A program made the position numbers and the translations under genes. The notes under the pieces were generated by a model. That model saw nothing but the letters and a program-made list of their open reading frames with translations, was not told the DNA's origin and searched no databases. A stretch of 64,000 nt of DNA from Apium graveolens (lineage: Eukaryota > Streptophyta > Magnoliopsida > Apiales > Apiaceae): contig NC_133652.1 of assembly GCF_009905375.1 (NCBI RefSeq), positions 117,022,721-117,086,720 of the forward strand, in the 5' to 3' direction. The first letter of the stretch is position 1, and each line of letters starts with the position of its first letter. Positions 23,701-35,735 of this stretch are shown piece by piece.

Positions 23701-24189
23701 AAATTTCTGCGTCTGCCGCTTTCCTCTAAATATAACTTCCTTCTTCCCTGGGATATTTAGCTTAACTTTCTTCCCTTTACAGTCTATCTGAGCATCATTG
23801 CTAGATAGCCAGTCCATTCCCAAAATTACATCAAACTCCCCTAATTTAAAAGGAATCAGATCAATACTAAAAGATTGCTCCCTTATGCCTATCTCACAGG
23901 CGGGGTGAATCTGGTTAACATGAATAATTTCATGATTGGCTATTTCTACTTGCAAGGGTTCTATCAAGGGTTCAGCCTTAAGTCTTAACTTACGCGCAAA
24001 GTCCTTTGATATAAAAGATTTAGTTGCTCCCGAATCAAATAAAACATTTGCACTGACTGAATTTAGAGAAAGGGTACCTGCTATCACATCTGAATCTTTC
24101 ATAGCATCCTGGACTGTCATGTTGAAAGTCCTCGCAGTAGGTGGCTTATTAGAAGCAGCCCTGCTTGCTCTCGAAGCTGCTGGTTTGTT
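20716..24189 (-). pseudogene. pol: Gypsy-A pol: protease, RT, RNase H, integrase, chromodomain
   Basis: The frame reads, in order: aspartic protease with DSGAT; RT with the FIDDILIYS catalytic box; RNase H (YSDAS, TDHKSL); integrase with an HHCC-type zinc region (CLTCQR), catalytic Asp/Asp/Glu context ([26 protein letters not shown]); and a C-terminal chromodomain ([10 protein letters not shown]...LVRVLW...EESTWE), which targets integration to heterochromatin in this group. A TAG at 22957-22959 interrupts the RT between its palm and thumb; the frame is otherwise the same on both sides (24192-22957 and 22890-20716). The position is Gln in the equivalent Gypsy-B stretch ([10 protein letters not shown]), so a CAG-to-TAG change is likely. 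Inactive as written unless the stop is read through. Confidence 0.93.
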
Positions 24190-25424
24190 CATTGGGCATT
24201 CCCTCTTCCAATGACCTGGGCGTCCACACTAATGACAAGTGGTGGTTGGAATGACGGCAGGGGTTGATGATGGGCACTTAGTTGAGTAGTGGCCTTCCCG
24301 ACCGCACTTAAAGCAGGTTACTGGCTTTCCTTTACACTCCCCAGTGTGATTCCTTCCACATATGTTACAGGCTGGCAATGGGGGTCGAGACTGGTTGGAA
24401 TAGGACATTCTTGATTTCTGGCCGCCCTGGCTCACACTCACACTCATTGGCCGCTTAAACCCAGTATTCCTTCCTGGTAGGGACACTGCTCCTCGATTAA
24501 ATCTAGTTGGGAAGCTCCTTCCTGCGGAACCTCCACCCATGCTCATACTTTTCCTCTTTATTCCTTTCTTCTCTCTTTCCTTCTGCATCTGTTCACTTCC
24601 GACTTCTACAATCGTTGCCTTTTGCACCTAGTGGCATAGTCCGTAAGCTCAAGGATTGCCACCCTATTCTGAATCCACGGTTTCAGTCCCTGCTGAAACC
24701 TCCTAGCTTTCTTTTCCTCGGTGCTCACAAACTCCGGCACAAACCTTGATAACTCAGTAAATTTCGCTTCGTACTCTGCTACAGAAAAGTTATTCTGCTT
24801 TAGCTCCAAGAACTTGAGCTCCATCTGGTTTTCCATAAACCTCGGGAAATACTTTCCCAGAAACAACTGACTAAATCTCTCCCAGGTTATAATATCATCT
24901 ATCTCCATGTTTTTCTTGGCCTCCCACCAGTAGTTAGCTTCTCCTTTCAGAAGGTAGGTAGCAAATACAGTCTTATGTGCCTCATCGGTACTCAAAATCT
25001 CAAACGATTTCTCCATTTCTTTTAACCATGCCCTTGCCTCAACTAGGTCGGCTGATCCGTGGAACTCAGGGGGCTTAAGGGACTTAAAAGCCCTGAAAGA
25101 GTTTGCCACAGTATTGTTATTTCCTTGAGGGGGTGGGTTGGGTTGACGTTCCAAATTCTGCCTTAGGAGTTGCATGAACTGGCCCATGGGATCCATGCCT
25201 GGGTTTGGTACTGGTTGCTCAACCTCGGTTTCTCCTTCTTCAGCCTCTATCTCAAATCCCTCAACATCATATGTTTCCTCTTCCTCTTCATACAGGGAGT
25301 CATCCTGTTCCACATAATCCTCATCTTCCTCTTCACTGTGTTCCTGGTTCCTATCATCCTGGTTATGGCTTCCCTGGTCCTCAGATCCAGGGTTCGCCCT
25401 AGTTCCAATCTTTCTTGGCGGCAT
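24190..25424 (-). pseudogene. gag: Gypsy-A gag
   Basis: The start is the ATG at 25424-25422 (MPPRKIGTR), chosen because the Gypsy-B gag starts the same way (MPPKKKNP) and both follow an AG acceptor-like site. An acidic N terminus (EEEDEDYVEQDD) is followed by the capsid-like retrotransposon gag domain (ARAWLKEMEKSF, YWWEAK, W..F...F). A frameshift near 24606-24627 separates it from the C-terminal part with zinc knuckles (CNICGRNHTGEC, CFKCGREGHYSTKC). A TAG at 24229-24231 falls inside a further knuckle, directly before CGRPGHW. The protein coats the RNA and forms the particle. Gag and pol share a frame after the frameshift. Confidence 0.9.
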
Positions 25425-25833
25425 GATTCTGATAATAAAAAAAATTATTGGGAAATTCAACGTTAGGTCACAATCATATACAACATTGTGCCTTGCACAG
25501 CTCTTATAATGGGGAGAACGTATATCGCAATTCTATTATTTTAAGAAAGTTCTAATACGAAGTGCAGTAATAATAATGATAAAAGCAGTGATCCTGTCAC
25601 TATGGAACTGAACCGAAAGGAAACAAATATATACATAATGCGAGAAATACATAGTTTGATCTGGTCAAAAGTACAACAGTGCTACAGTCATCTGTCCCAA
25701 AAGTGATACACAAGAGTCTATCTGTCTAGTCAGAAAAAGGGATGCTATATACAAGTCAACTATCCCGGAAAATTGGCTCTTACTAAGGCCTCGGCTAACT
25801 AGACAACTAGACTATTCCATCATCAATCCTGAA
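25425..25833 (-). other. Gypsy-A spacer between leader ORF and gag
   Basis: About 400 bp without coding signal. On the sense strand it ends in a pyrimidine-rich run and CAG (25429-25431) five to seven bases before the gag ATG, a good 3' splice-site match. Confidence 0.6.
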
Positions 25834-26573
25834 TCATACACCGGAGCGGGTCAGCTCCCATACCCTTTCCATCGCAGGACGGAAGATATAGTCGACCTGC
25901 CGCCTGGAGATCCTACCATGCCTGTCCCCCTGGAGCGATCTGAGCCTCGCTTGGGATGTGAGCTCTATCCCCGTAAGCTCCCTCCTCAAAGATCGGGGTA
26001 TAGAAGCCCTAGAATCATAAGCTCGGGTACGCCTACCCGCCCTCTCTGCATCCAACTCCCTCCTGGCCTCATCCACTCGGCCCTCGGCAACAGCCACTCG
26101 GGTCCTCAGAACATCCTGAACATATCCATGAGCTAACGAAGACTGCCTGTGGGCAGGGTCAAGAGGTGGTGAATCTGGAGCCGCTGAGGGTGCCTCTTCG
26201 GTCTGCCTAGGCTCGGAAGTATGGGTCTCTGAGCTGTCATCATCGGGAATCCAAGATAGTGGTGGAGGGGTAGGGCTCTGACCACCGGAAGTGTGGGTAA
26301 TGGGGTACCAGCATACACTACCATAGGTCCAACACGCTCCTCAGCTACTGGGACCTCATCCGGGTCCTCCTCATCTGGAATAGCAATAACCTCTGTCTCT
26401 GACTCCTCTGAGGGGTCCTCCTCATCTGAAATAGCAATGACCTCCGTCTCTGACTCCTCTGAGGGGTCCTCCTCATCCTCCTCCATCTCAGGCTCCTCCT
26501 GATCCTCAACATCTAGCAGTGCCTCATCATGCTCACGCTCGAACATCTCAGGGTCCTCTATCTCAGGCGCCTA
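25834..26573 (-). pseudogene. Gypsy-A leader ORF upstream of gag (broken)
   Basis: Two minus-strand open stretches (26546-26133 and 26097-25834) in different frames appear to be one ORF with a frameshift between them. The first part is strongly acidic and contains a 17-residue tandem repeat (EDPSEESETEVIAI). The second is basic and Arg-rich (RRELTGIEL, GRHGRISRRQVDY order approximate) and ends in TAG/TGA before the spacer. The open frame extends upstream of the first Met to a TGTGTAG that resembles an acceptor. Gypsy-B has a leader ORF in the same place, so it is a shared feature. I recognise no domain. Function unknown. Confidence 0.6.
26365..26517. repeat. 51-bp in-frame tandem repeat in the Gypsy-A leader ORF
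   Basis: Units begin at 26365, 26416 and 26467 (the last partial), each with TCCTCCTCATC. 51 bp is 17 codons, so the frame is kept; the encoded unit is acidic (Glu, Asp, Ser). Confidence 0.85.
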
Positions 26574-26742
26574 CACATTAAACGAGCTAAGTTACTAGCA
26601 TGATACTTATAAGGGTTCCCGTAAGGGTTTTAACTGTCAGCACTACTTTAAGTAGTCCGACCATGAACTTGGAAAGAGTTCTTATTATCTTTGTGAGTTT
26701 GTTATTATATCGACGCATCATCTCTGAGGTTTATAACGCTTA

Positions 26743-26754
26743 GCTCTGATATCA
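26743..26754 (-). other. Gypsy-A primer-binding site
   Basis: Sense strand TGATATCAGAGC, one mismatch from the tRNA-Met complement TGGTATCAGAGC (G to A, a transition). Four bases separate it from the LTR at 26759. Confidence 0.85.
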
Positions 26755-26758
26755 TTTC

Positions 26759-29700
26759 TGTAACACCCCCAGATCCGGGGTCGGGGATCCGGGTCGTCAC
26801 GGTCTTTCTTTCCACAATATCACTTCACTTAATTAATAATAATAACCTTATGCTGTGACCCCACACTAACACACACCACAACCCGTTATAGTCTCAGAGA
26901 TGAAATTGAAATAAGTACAAGTCTTTGAATCCACAATTTAAAAGTTATTACAACCCAAAATGATTACTTGATAATTTACAGTTAATTGCCATTATCTGCC
27001 ACAAGTTATAATTATACATAATTTGATTCTCAAAAGTAGAGTGCCTGATCTACCAATAGATCTACCTCTGCAGCTATAGCAGCTACAACATCATCGGGAA
27101 GACGCGGGATGCTTCCCACGCGCTTGCGCTGGGTCTGCTGGAGTCTGGCCATCTTTCCTAACTGTTGTTGTGTGATGAAGAAATAAATCAAGAGTGAGCC
27201 TTACAGCTCGCAAGATAATATATAGTGATAACAATAATATAAGTATCTAAATGGATACTTACTAGAATCTTTTATCAAGTGTAAGATAATTACTTACTAG
27301 ATATAAGTAAAAACAAGGGATGAAGTTACCAAATACTTCACTATACTTATATCATTTATAAAGCTACTTGAACTACCACTGTTCAAAGTATAATGAGCTT
27401 TTACCAGTTCATCACATAGATGAGACTACAAGACAAGATTTGAATAGATTAAACCTTTGAAATATTATTAAAGGAAATGAAGTTTTGATATACTTCATTA
27501 AGTTCTGATATATATATATATATATATATCCACATATACATCTTCTTTATACATTTCCTGAAAACCTCTGTCATGTAAAGTATGAACAGAGTTTGAAACA
27601 TCCAATAAATTTTGGAAAGGAAAAGAATTTTGGCATAAACCAGATATCTTGCTGATCAGGCAAAGATACCAATAAGTAACCTTTTCTACTAGTAGATGGA
27701 CGAATTCCCCACTGGTCATCACCCTGGTCGTAATAGGACCTTATGCTGGACTGCCACTCAGCCACTTATGCATTTGATGGACTCCCACTGAGCCACTTAC
27801 ACTATCATGGACGCCCACTGAGCCCATGTTGCTTATGCCGACTCAATAGATGGACTTACTTCCCGAACGTTGGGTAAGTAATCAATTCATTTACCAAAAC
27901 TGCAACCTTGTTGCGAATATAAAATACACCACAGAGCCGGATCCCTCAGGTTTTGAGCGAGTATTTAAATTCCCTTAAAAAGGAAGATCTTAAATATAAA
28001 AATGAGTTTTGGGATCCGCTCTACTTTTAAAAATCATTTTGAAGACTCGAAAACACTTTAAAGAGTGTTTGGAGTAAAGCTGATTTAATGAAGTAAATCA
28101 GTCCCCAGTATATTTAGAAAATGTCTGAATATTATTATTTAAATAATATTCCCATAAAGAATAATCTTTATAAAAATAATTGAAGTAGAAGTATTAAAAC
28201 TTATACTTGAAACGAGTATTAAATAACCAAAGATATACTTATACGAAAGTATTATCTTTATTTGAATAATCAAAAATAAGTTTGATTATCGACACCTTAT
28301 TCTTTAATAAAATAAAGAACATATCTCAGCAAATAATCGGAGTCATAGATCCTCAAATGAATATTCAAATAATATTCATTAAATAATATAAACTGAGTCA
28401 TAAGCCCTCGAATGAATATTCAAATAATATTCAATAAATAATATAAAAGAGTCATAAGCCCTCGAATGAATATTTAAATAATATCATAAAATAAAATAAA
28501 GTTATCGAATAAACCTTATTCGATTAATAGTTTGGAAAACTATAACCATATATATATATAAGTATATATATATATATTTATATACATATATACAAAATCT
28601 ACTCGGGATCCTCGACTTCCGGTTTAGAAAATATTTCCACCTTTTGGGTCCCTATACTAAGGGTATATGCAAGTTACCGCTATCCTCTAGCATAGGTATT
28701 ATCAACTGAATCAACAGATATATATAGCAAGAATACGAAACAGGCATGCATATATATATACCATAGCAGCATGCTTCAATATATTGCAACATTTGCTAAT
28801 TAACCTACATGCATCTATCGCAAGATAATGCAAATACACAAATACATCACAACAACAGTTATAACGGGTAGAAAACTTGCCTGAGCGACTTGGGGTGATA
28901 AAAGGCTCGGGACGAGTTTGGTAACCTATAAACAACAAGTAAGTTGGAATTAAACCAAAGTCACTTGTAAATCTATACTTTAACTAACTTAGACTCTAAC
29001 GCTTATTTTGCGCTTACTGATTCACTTAAGTCACTCGAGTACCCTCGGCTCCACCATTTTTAATAATTTAACCTTTACGAGTTTTAAGGCGATTCCTTCG
29101 CAAGTGTCTTACCAACTGCCTAACACACTTACCATAAATGTTTCATACCTTAATTAACCCTTTTTGGTCTTTAACCTATGTTTCAAAGTAAGGCGAGGGG
29201 AAAAGTTTCGTTCGTGAAACGCCGTTACTTGAAACGGTCGTTTCTCCTAAACCGTGCATCAGAATCGAACGAACTACATATCAAAACGAAGCTCGTAACA
29301 CGAACTATCTAAACATGGCAATGGTTATAATCTAGCAGGGGGTTCTCGGGTCCTAATGTTATGCACAAAAACAGTCTAAAGAAAATCGGACGTTACGACG
29401 ACTATGTTTACGCGATTTCCCAATTTAAAACCATTCAAAACCAACCCAATTCAACCTCAAATCCAACATACAACCAACATCCATCCTTATCACATCATAA
29501 CAACCCCAACCAATTCAATTTTAACATTCATACTTATGCCTAAGCTTGAATTTAACTATACTACATTTTTTAACCAAAACCACAAGATTTACCAATCCGA
29601 TTCAATACCATTTCAATCCCAAACTCTAAATCACAAACATCAAGCTACAATATCACCCTACTAATCAAAATCATCTTATAATACATAGGAATCTAGGGTT

Positions 29701-30673
29701 TGGAGATGATATACCTTCCTTGAAGTGATGGGAGGAGCTAGGAAGCCTTAAGAAGCTTTGAGAAGTCTTAGGAATGCTTGGATCTTCAAGGAAAACAAGA
29801 AAAATTTCAAGTTAAAAACTTGAAAACACTATTCATAGTCTTCTTCTTTGATTAAATGAAGAAGATTGAGAAGGAATTGATGGCTTAAACTCATGATATA
29901 GCCCTAACTAAGCATGAAGATGATTAGGGAATTAACTCACCAATTTAGGAAGCTTGGATCTTTGATTTTGAATTTTCTTGCCTTTTGCAATAGTAAAAAG
30001 CCGAGAGCTCTCAAGAACAATGCCTTGGTTTCTTTTTGATTTTGATGAAGAATGAATTTGCTTGGCTTGGTTGATTTGTTTTTGTATTTGATTTAGTTAA
30101 TTACCTTGTTGCCCTTGATTTTGTGTGGTTAAAAAGCCACCACATCTCCTTCCTTCCCATGTCATGCCCATGTCATGTGGTGATGTCATCCTTCCCTCCT
30201 TGTCCTCTTCTCATTGGTTGGGTGACATCACTCTCTCTAATCCCTTTGATTAACTTCCTAATTGTTTGCCTAATGACCGCTGATCTGTTATACGGTTCGC
30301 TTAACTTTCATTCTCGTTTATCGTTTGAAGGATCATACCCGGGATCTTATTACTTAGGTTCCCTTAACCTTTCTCAATACATTATATTCCTTTTTATGAT
30401 CCTCTATTATAATCCTTTAATTTAAATCCTTTTTATCCTGTTACCTTATACTCAATTCTCTCCGTATCTAGTGGATTTCCGGGAAAAACCAAAGTGTTCG
30501 GAATTGGATTCTGACGATCTTTACATAGACTCATATACCGTATAGAGTACTAATAAAATCTCAGAATATCCATAATAGAACCCCTACATAGTGTGGCATG
30601 AAAAGTTTTCTCATTCAGCTAAAACACTATTCACAAGGGTTACAAAAAGTTGAAAATTTTGGGGGTTATTACA
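26759..30673 (-). repeat. Gypsy-A 5' LTR
   Basis: 3915 bp, same ends as the 3' LTR. Differences from it include single substitutions and the length of TA runs at 27511-27528 and 28549-28594. Followed by GTTGC (30674-30678). Confidence 0.95.
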
Positions 30674-30678
30674 GTTGC

Positions 30679-32445
30679 CTTCCATCTTCAAGGATGAAAA
30701 CTCTCAGTCAAGCGATTCATAAATATTCCTTCTGAGAGGGGAAATTAGGATTCTATAAAGTGGCAGAATTCCTGATATCCCTCAACTTCTATGAAGAAGC
30801 ATACCTTATAAACTCGTCAGTTGATATTTGAGTCCTCATTTACAAGTTTCTATTTTGACTTAGTCAAAATCATATCCAGATTTGAATTCTGGGAAGATAA
30901 CCAGTGATCAATGATATGCCATTAGGGATCAATGACTTCTTCTTATGTTACTTAGACATGAATCAGAGATAATGGTCATAGGATAAACCAGAGTACCAGA
31001 ATCTCATCAGAGTTAGAATCCATATGGATCTCAGATTTAATCAAAATTAAATCTCAAGTTCTATCAGTGACCTTGAGATGGTTTAATAAACTTGCTCCGT
31101 CAAAACCTTCCTTGTGTGTGAAACTCACACGTGCATTGAAATATTTGAGGTAAGGTAGTGACTCTCATTCAGATGCCCAGGCTGACAGGCAAATTTTCAA
31201 TAAAAATACAGTATATTGAGAGAATGCTTCTAGTAACAGTTTCAGTGCCTTTTTCAGCTTTACATTCTTTTGAGAGAATATAAATGGGCTTTACAGTTGT
31301 CTCAGAATTTGAATACTCCACTACTTTGTGAGAGACAGAGTTGTAGGGTTGACCTTTCCTTCCTTATGTGGTGCTGCTTGGCACTATCTCCCTCACTCAA
31401 CTCAACTCCAGTTATCAAGGTTCAGAATGCAACTGATCATGTGGTTTTCATGTATCAGAGCAAAAGCTTTGGATAAATTATGTTTGAGGAGTGTTTGGTT
31501 CTATGACTTTGGTCAGAACCTATTGGTTTGATAGGCTCATAGTCAGCTTCCTAAGCCACTAGGGGCAGTTATAAGTTTCAGAATACTAGGACTGGGCCTT
31601 AGGAATAATCCATAAAGTTTCAGAATGCTTAAGGATCAATGAATGATACCTTAGAAGTAACCACAGAGAACACGGGACATGATCTACTACCAGTGATCAT
31701 TCAGTGTGTGATTGTGTGGTGTTTCAACTTGAAGTACATTCTGAAAGATTGGCCATACCTGAACTTTACCTTAGCTGCTTTCTGTGCTTGGAGATTCAGC
31801 GCAAGACTTAAATAGCAACATAGTTAGTAGCAATGGTAAATAGCATCATGTATTGATTTAGAATTAAGTAAGTAGAATAATTCTTTCTAGAGAATGTATC
31901 AGAGCCACATGGATGAAACATGTGATAAAGATGGAAGAAATACTCTACTCATTTTAGTTCTAAACCAATATAAAGGGTTATCTAGCATATAGCAATCATA
32001 TTTTTCAAGAATTTGTCAAGTATATACACATGCATAAATATTTTATGTATCAGAGCAAGAGCTTGCATACATACAGGACAAATAGACATTATGATTTAAG
32101 ACAATTAAACACAATTCATGCCAGGAATAAATTTATCTGAGATAGAGTGTAAGGTCCAATACAGAAAAGGGGTGTTAACCTATCTTAAGTACATACAAAG
32201 CTCCAGATAAAATAACTCAATTACCACATAACATGTAACATGTAAGATCATGGTAATCAATTAGTATCAAAATCTCAAATCCGATTATCACTAAGCATAC
32301 AAGCATACAAAACATATGATAATCAATTTGCTTCAATCCATGGATAATGAATATAGGTAAATAAACTTTACAAGGCCTCAAAGCACCATCATAGGATTTG
32401 TAAAATTTATCCCAATAAAATTACATAATATGTTAACTTCCATTT
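30679..32445 (-). mobile_element. Copia1 3' noncoding region, right part
   Basis: Continues from 16774 after Gypsy-A. About 1.77 kb with only short random ORFs; it resembles the equivalent stretch of Copia3 (5790-7700), so it is a genuine family region. In Copia2 the equivalent place carries a long third ORF; here none is recognisable. Confidence 0.75.
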
Positions 32446-35400
32446 TTAAGTGGACAAGTTTAACATGCCAAGTTCACTAACCAACTTGCTAAAAGTAGCT
32501 TCATCAAGTGGCTTAGTAAAAATGTCTGCAATTTGATCAGCTGTGGGAACAAAAATTAGTTCCACAGTACCATTCACTATGTGCTCTCTTATGAAATGAT
32601 ACCTTATATCAATATGTTTGGTCCTCGAGTGCTAAACAGGATTGTTTGAGATTGCTATGGCACTTGTGTTGTCGCAGTAAATAGGAATATGATTCAACTC
32701 AAGTCCATAGTCTCAGAGTTGGCTTCTCATCCATAGAATTTGAGAACAACAACTTCCAGCAGCAATATACTCAGCCTCAGCAGTAGATGTAGAAACCGAA
32801 TGTTATTTCTTGTTAAACCAAGAAACCAATCTTCTTCCAAAAAACTGACAGCTTCCTGAAGTAATCTTCCAATCAATCTTACATCCAGCATAGTCAGAAT
32901 CCGTATAGCCAGTGAGATCAAAGCCCGTGTCTTTAGGATACCAAATACCCAGATTCAGTGTACCCTTCAAATACCTAAAGATCCTCTTGACATCTATCAG
33001 ATGTGACTCTTTCAGATCAGGTTGGAACCTCGCACACAAGCATGTTGCAAATATTATATCTGGACGACTTGCATTCAAGTAGAGAAGAGATCCAATCATG
33101 CCTCTATAGTGAGTGATGTCCACCTTTTTACCAGACTCATCTTGATCAAGTTTTGTGGCAGTTTCCATAGGAGTCTTGGCAGGTGTTGAATCTTCCATCT
33201 GATATTTCTTCAGAAGATCCCTGATGTACTTCATTTGACAAATGATGATACCATCTGGCTTCTGGCTTACTTGAAGTCCAAGGAAGAAATTCAACTCACC
33301 CATCATGCTCATCTCATACCTACTCTGCATAAGCTTAGCAAACCTTGCACAAAGTGCATCATTCGTAGACCCAAATATAATATCATCAACATAAACTTGC
33401 ACAAGTATGGTATCATTTTTATGCTTTTTATGAAATAGAGTCTTATCTATGACACCTCTAGTGAAACCATTCTCAAGTAGAAATTTAGAGAGAGTGTCAT
33501 ACCATGTTCTAGGCGCTTGCTTTAGACCATAAAGAGCCTTGAAGAGAAGATACACAAAATCTTCAAACTCAGGGTCTGTGAAACCTGGAGGTTGCTTCAC
33601 ATAGACCTCTTCTTCAAGCTCACCATTCAGAAAAGCACTCTTCACATCCATCTGATAAACCTTGAAGTTTGAATGTGCAGCAAATGCTAAGAACATTCTG
33701 ATGGCTTCAAGTCTAGCCACTGGTGCAAAGGTCTCATCATAGTCAATGCCTTCTTCTTGAGAATAACCCTTAGCAACCAGTCTCGCCTTGTTCCTTGTTA
33801 CAATTCCATCTTCATCCAGCTTGTTCCTAAATACCCACTTAGTGCCAATAACAGATTTATCTTTTGGTCTGGGTACAAGCTTCCACACTTTCTGTCTTTC
33901 AAATTGATTGAGCTCATCTTGCATAGCAATCACCCAATCAGGATCTCCAAGAGCTTTATCTACTTTCTTTGGTTCCACTTGAGAAAGAAACCCAGAAAAT
34001 AGACATTCATTAGCAGTAGCTCTTCTCGTCTAAACTCTTGCTCCAGCATCACCAATAATGAGATCTTCAGGATGAGATCTACTCCACTTTATAGCTCTAG
34101 GAAGATTTGCCCTTGATGATTCAGCTTGATTAACATTCTGTTGAGTTCGACTAGTAGATCCTCTTTCTTGTTCTGCTCCCACTGAGTTGCTGCCATCTCG
34201 ATCTGTAAAACTAACACTTGAGGACTGGTTCCAGAAACTGTCTCACTATGCACAATTATATTACCACTATTGCCATTCATATCTGAACCATCTCCACCAT
34301 TTCCATCAGAATCTGAATCACCATTATGATCATTGTGATGATCATCTCCATTTCTATCTCTATTTGGAACAAACTCAGGTTCGTCTTCATCATCAGAAAG
34401 ATCTTCCACACTTAAGTGATCATTACTATCTTCCTTCTGAATACTCGGGAGCTTGGTGTCATCAAAAGTTACATTAAGGCTTTCCAAATCTTTGTTGTCA
34501 TCAATCACAAACACCCTGTATGCCTTAGACTCCAATGAATAGCCTAGGAAAATACCTTCTTCAACTTTGGCATCAAATTTACCAAGATGCTCATCATCCT
34601 TTAGCACATAGCATTTTCCTCCAAACACATGAAAGTAACTCACGGATGGTTTCTTGTTGGCCATTAACTCATATGGTGTCTTTTCAAACATCTTATTGAT
34701 CAGGGTTCGATTCTGAGTATAACACGCAGTGCTAACAGCTTCATCCCAGAAATACGTAGGAAGATTGGCTTCATTCAGCATTGTCCTTGCAGCCATAACC
34801 AACGTACGATTCTTTCTTTCTGACACTCCATTTTGTTGAGGAGTCCTTGGTGCTGAATACTGTCTTGAGATGCCTTTCTCCACACAGAAATCATTCAACT
34901 TTGCATTTCTGAATTATGTGCCATTATCTGATCTTATGCATCTTACAGTCATGCCAGCTTCTAACTCAATCTTATTGATGTGATCAATGATCATTTCAGC
35001 TGCTTCATCCTTTGAATGTAAGAATAACACCCACGTGTATCTGGAATAGTCATCAACAATCACTAAGGAATATTTCTTTCTCGACATAGACATTACATTG
35101 ACTGGTCCGAACAAATCCATATACAGAAGTTGTAAGGGCTCAGCAATGTTAGAAACTGTGTTCTTCTTATGTGATGCTCTCTTTGACTTTCCCTTCTCAC
35201 ATGCTTCACAAAGTCCTTCAGGACAAAATTCCATCTCGGGCAGACCTCTCACCAATTCCCTCTTAACCAAAGAATTCATGGTCTTGAAGTTTAAGTGGGA
35301 GAGCTTCTTATGCCATAACCAACTGTTGTCTGGAGAAGCTTTACTATAGAAGCACAGAACTTGACCATCTCCAGCAGAATTCCAGTCAGCTACAAACAAA

Positions 35401-35735
35401 TTACCCTTTCTTACTCCATTGAGAGTAAGTTTCTCATTCTTCTGATTAGAGATCAAACACTTCTCCTTCTTGAACAAAACTTCATAGCCTTTATCACAAA
35501 ATTGGCTTATGCTGAGGAGATTATGCAGCAGACCTTCAACCAGAGAAATATCTTCAATGATGACATTTCCAATTTCCAAAAAACCATATCCCATTGTATA
35601 ACCTTTGCTGTCATCTCCAAAGGTAACTTCAGGGCCAGCTTTCTCAACCACCTTTAATAGCAGGGCTCTATCTCCAGTCATATGCCTCGAACATCCACTG
35701 TCCAGAATCCAAATGACCTTCTTCTGCTTAATGCC
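32446..35735 (-). pseudogene. pol: Copia1 pol: protease end, integrase, RT, RNase H
   Basis: From the right: protease/GAG-pre-integrase start (WILDSGCSRHMTGD at about 35680-35720), HHCC zinc region (LWHKKLSHLN, CEACEKGK), integrase core (MDLFGPV, RSDNGT, SAPRTPQQNGVSERKN), acidic disordered linker, RT ([20 protein letters not shown] intact) and RNase H ending LGMLNLST with TAA at 32446-32448. Lesions: TAA at 34914-34916 after RSDNGT; a frameshift in the linker near 34230; a stop near 34030; TAA ending the 32803-33978 stretch within RNase H; further stops in RNase H. Domain order is copia-type. Possibly fused to gag through a short intron at 35736-35769 (see findings). Confidence 0.92.

Larger units (their letters stand above)
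16775..30673 (-). mobile_element. Gypsy-A: complete chromovirus (Tekay/Del-like) retrotransposon
   Basis: 13.9 kb with LTRs at 16775-20682 and 26759-30673, GTTGC target duplications (16770-16774 and 30674-30678), primer-binding site, polypurine tract, leader ORF, gag, protease, RT, RNase H, integrase and C-terminal chromodomain, all on the minus strand. The LTRs differ at only about 40-50 positions plus small indels by eye, so insertion is recent relative to Copia1. One gag frameshift and two TAG stops break the main frame. Confidence 0.95.

Noticed and set aside
34187..34477. His-rich 96-residue plus-strand ORF
   Set aside because: It is the antisense of the Asp/Asn-rich linker of Copia1 pol; the His-rich composition is a mirror of GAT/AAT codons.
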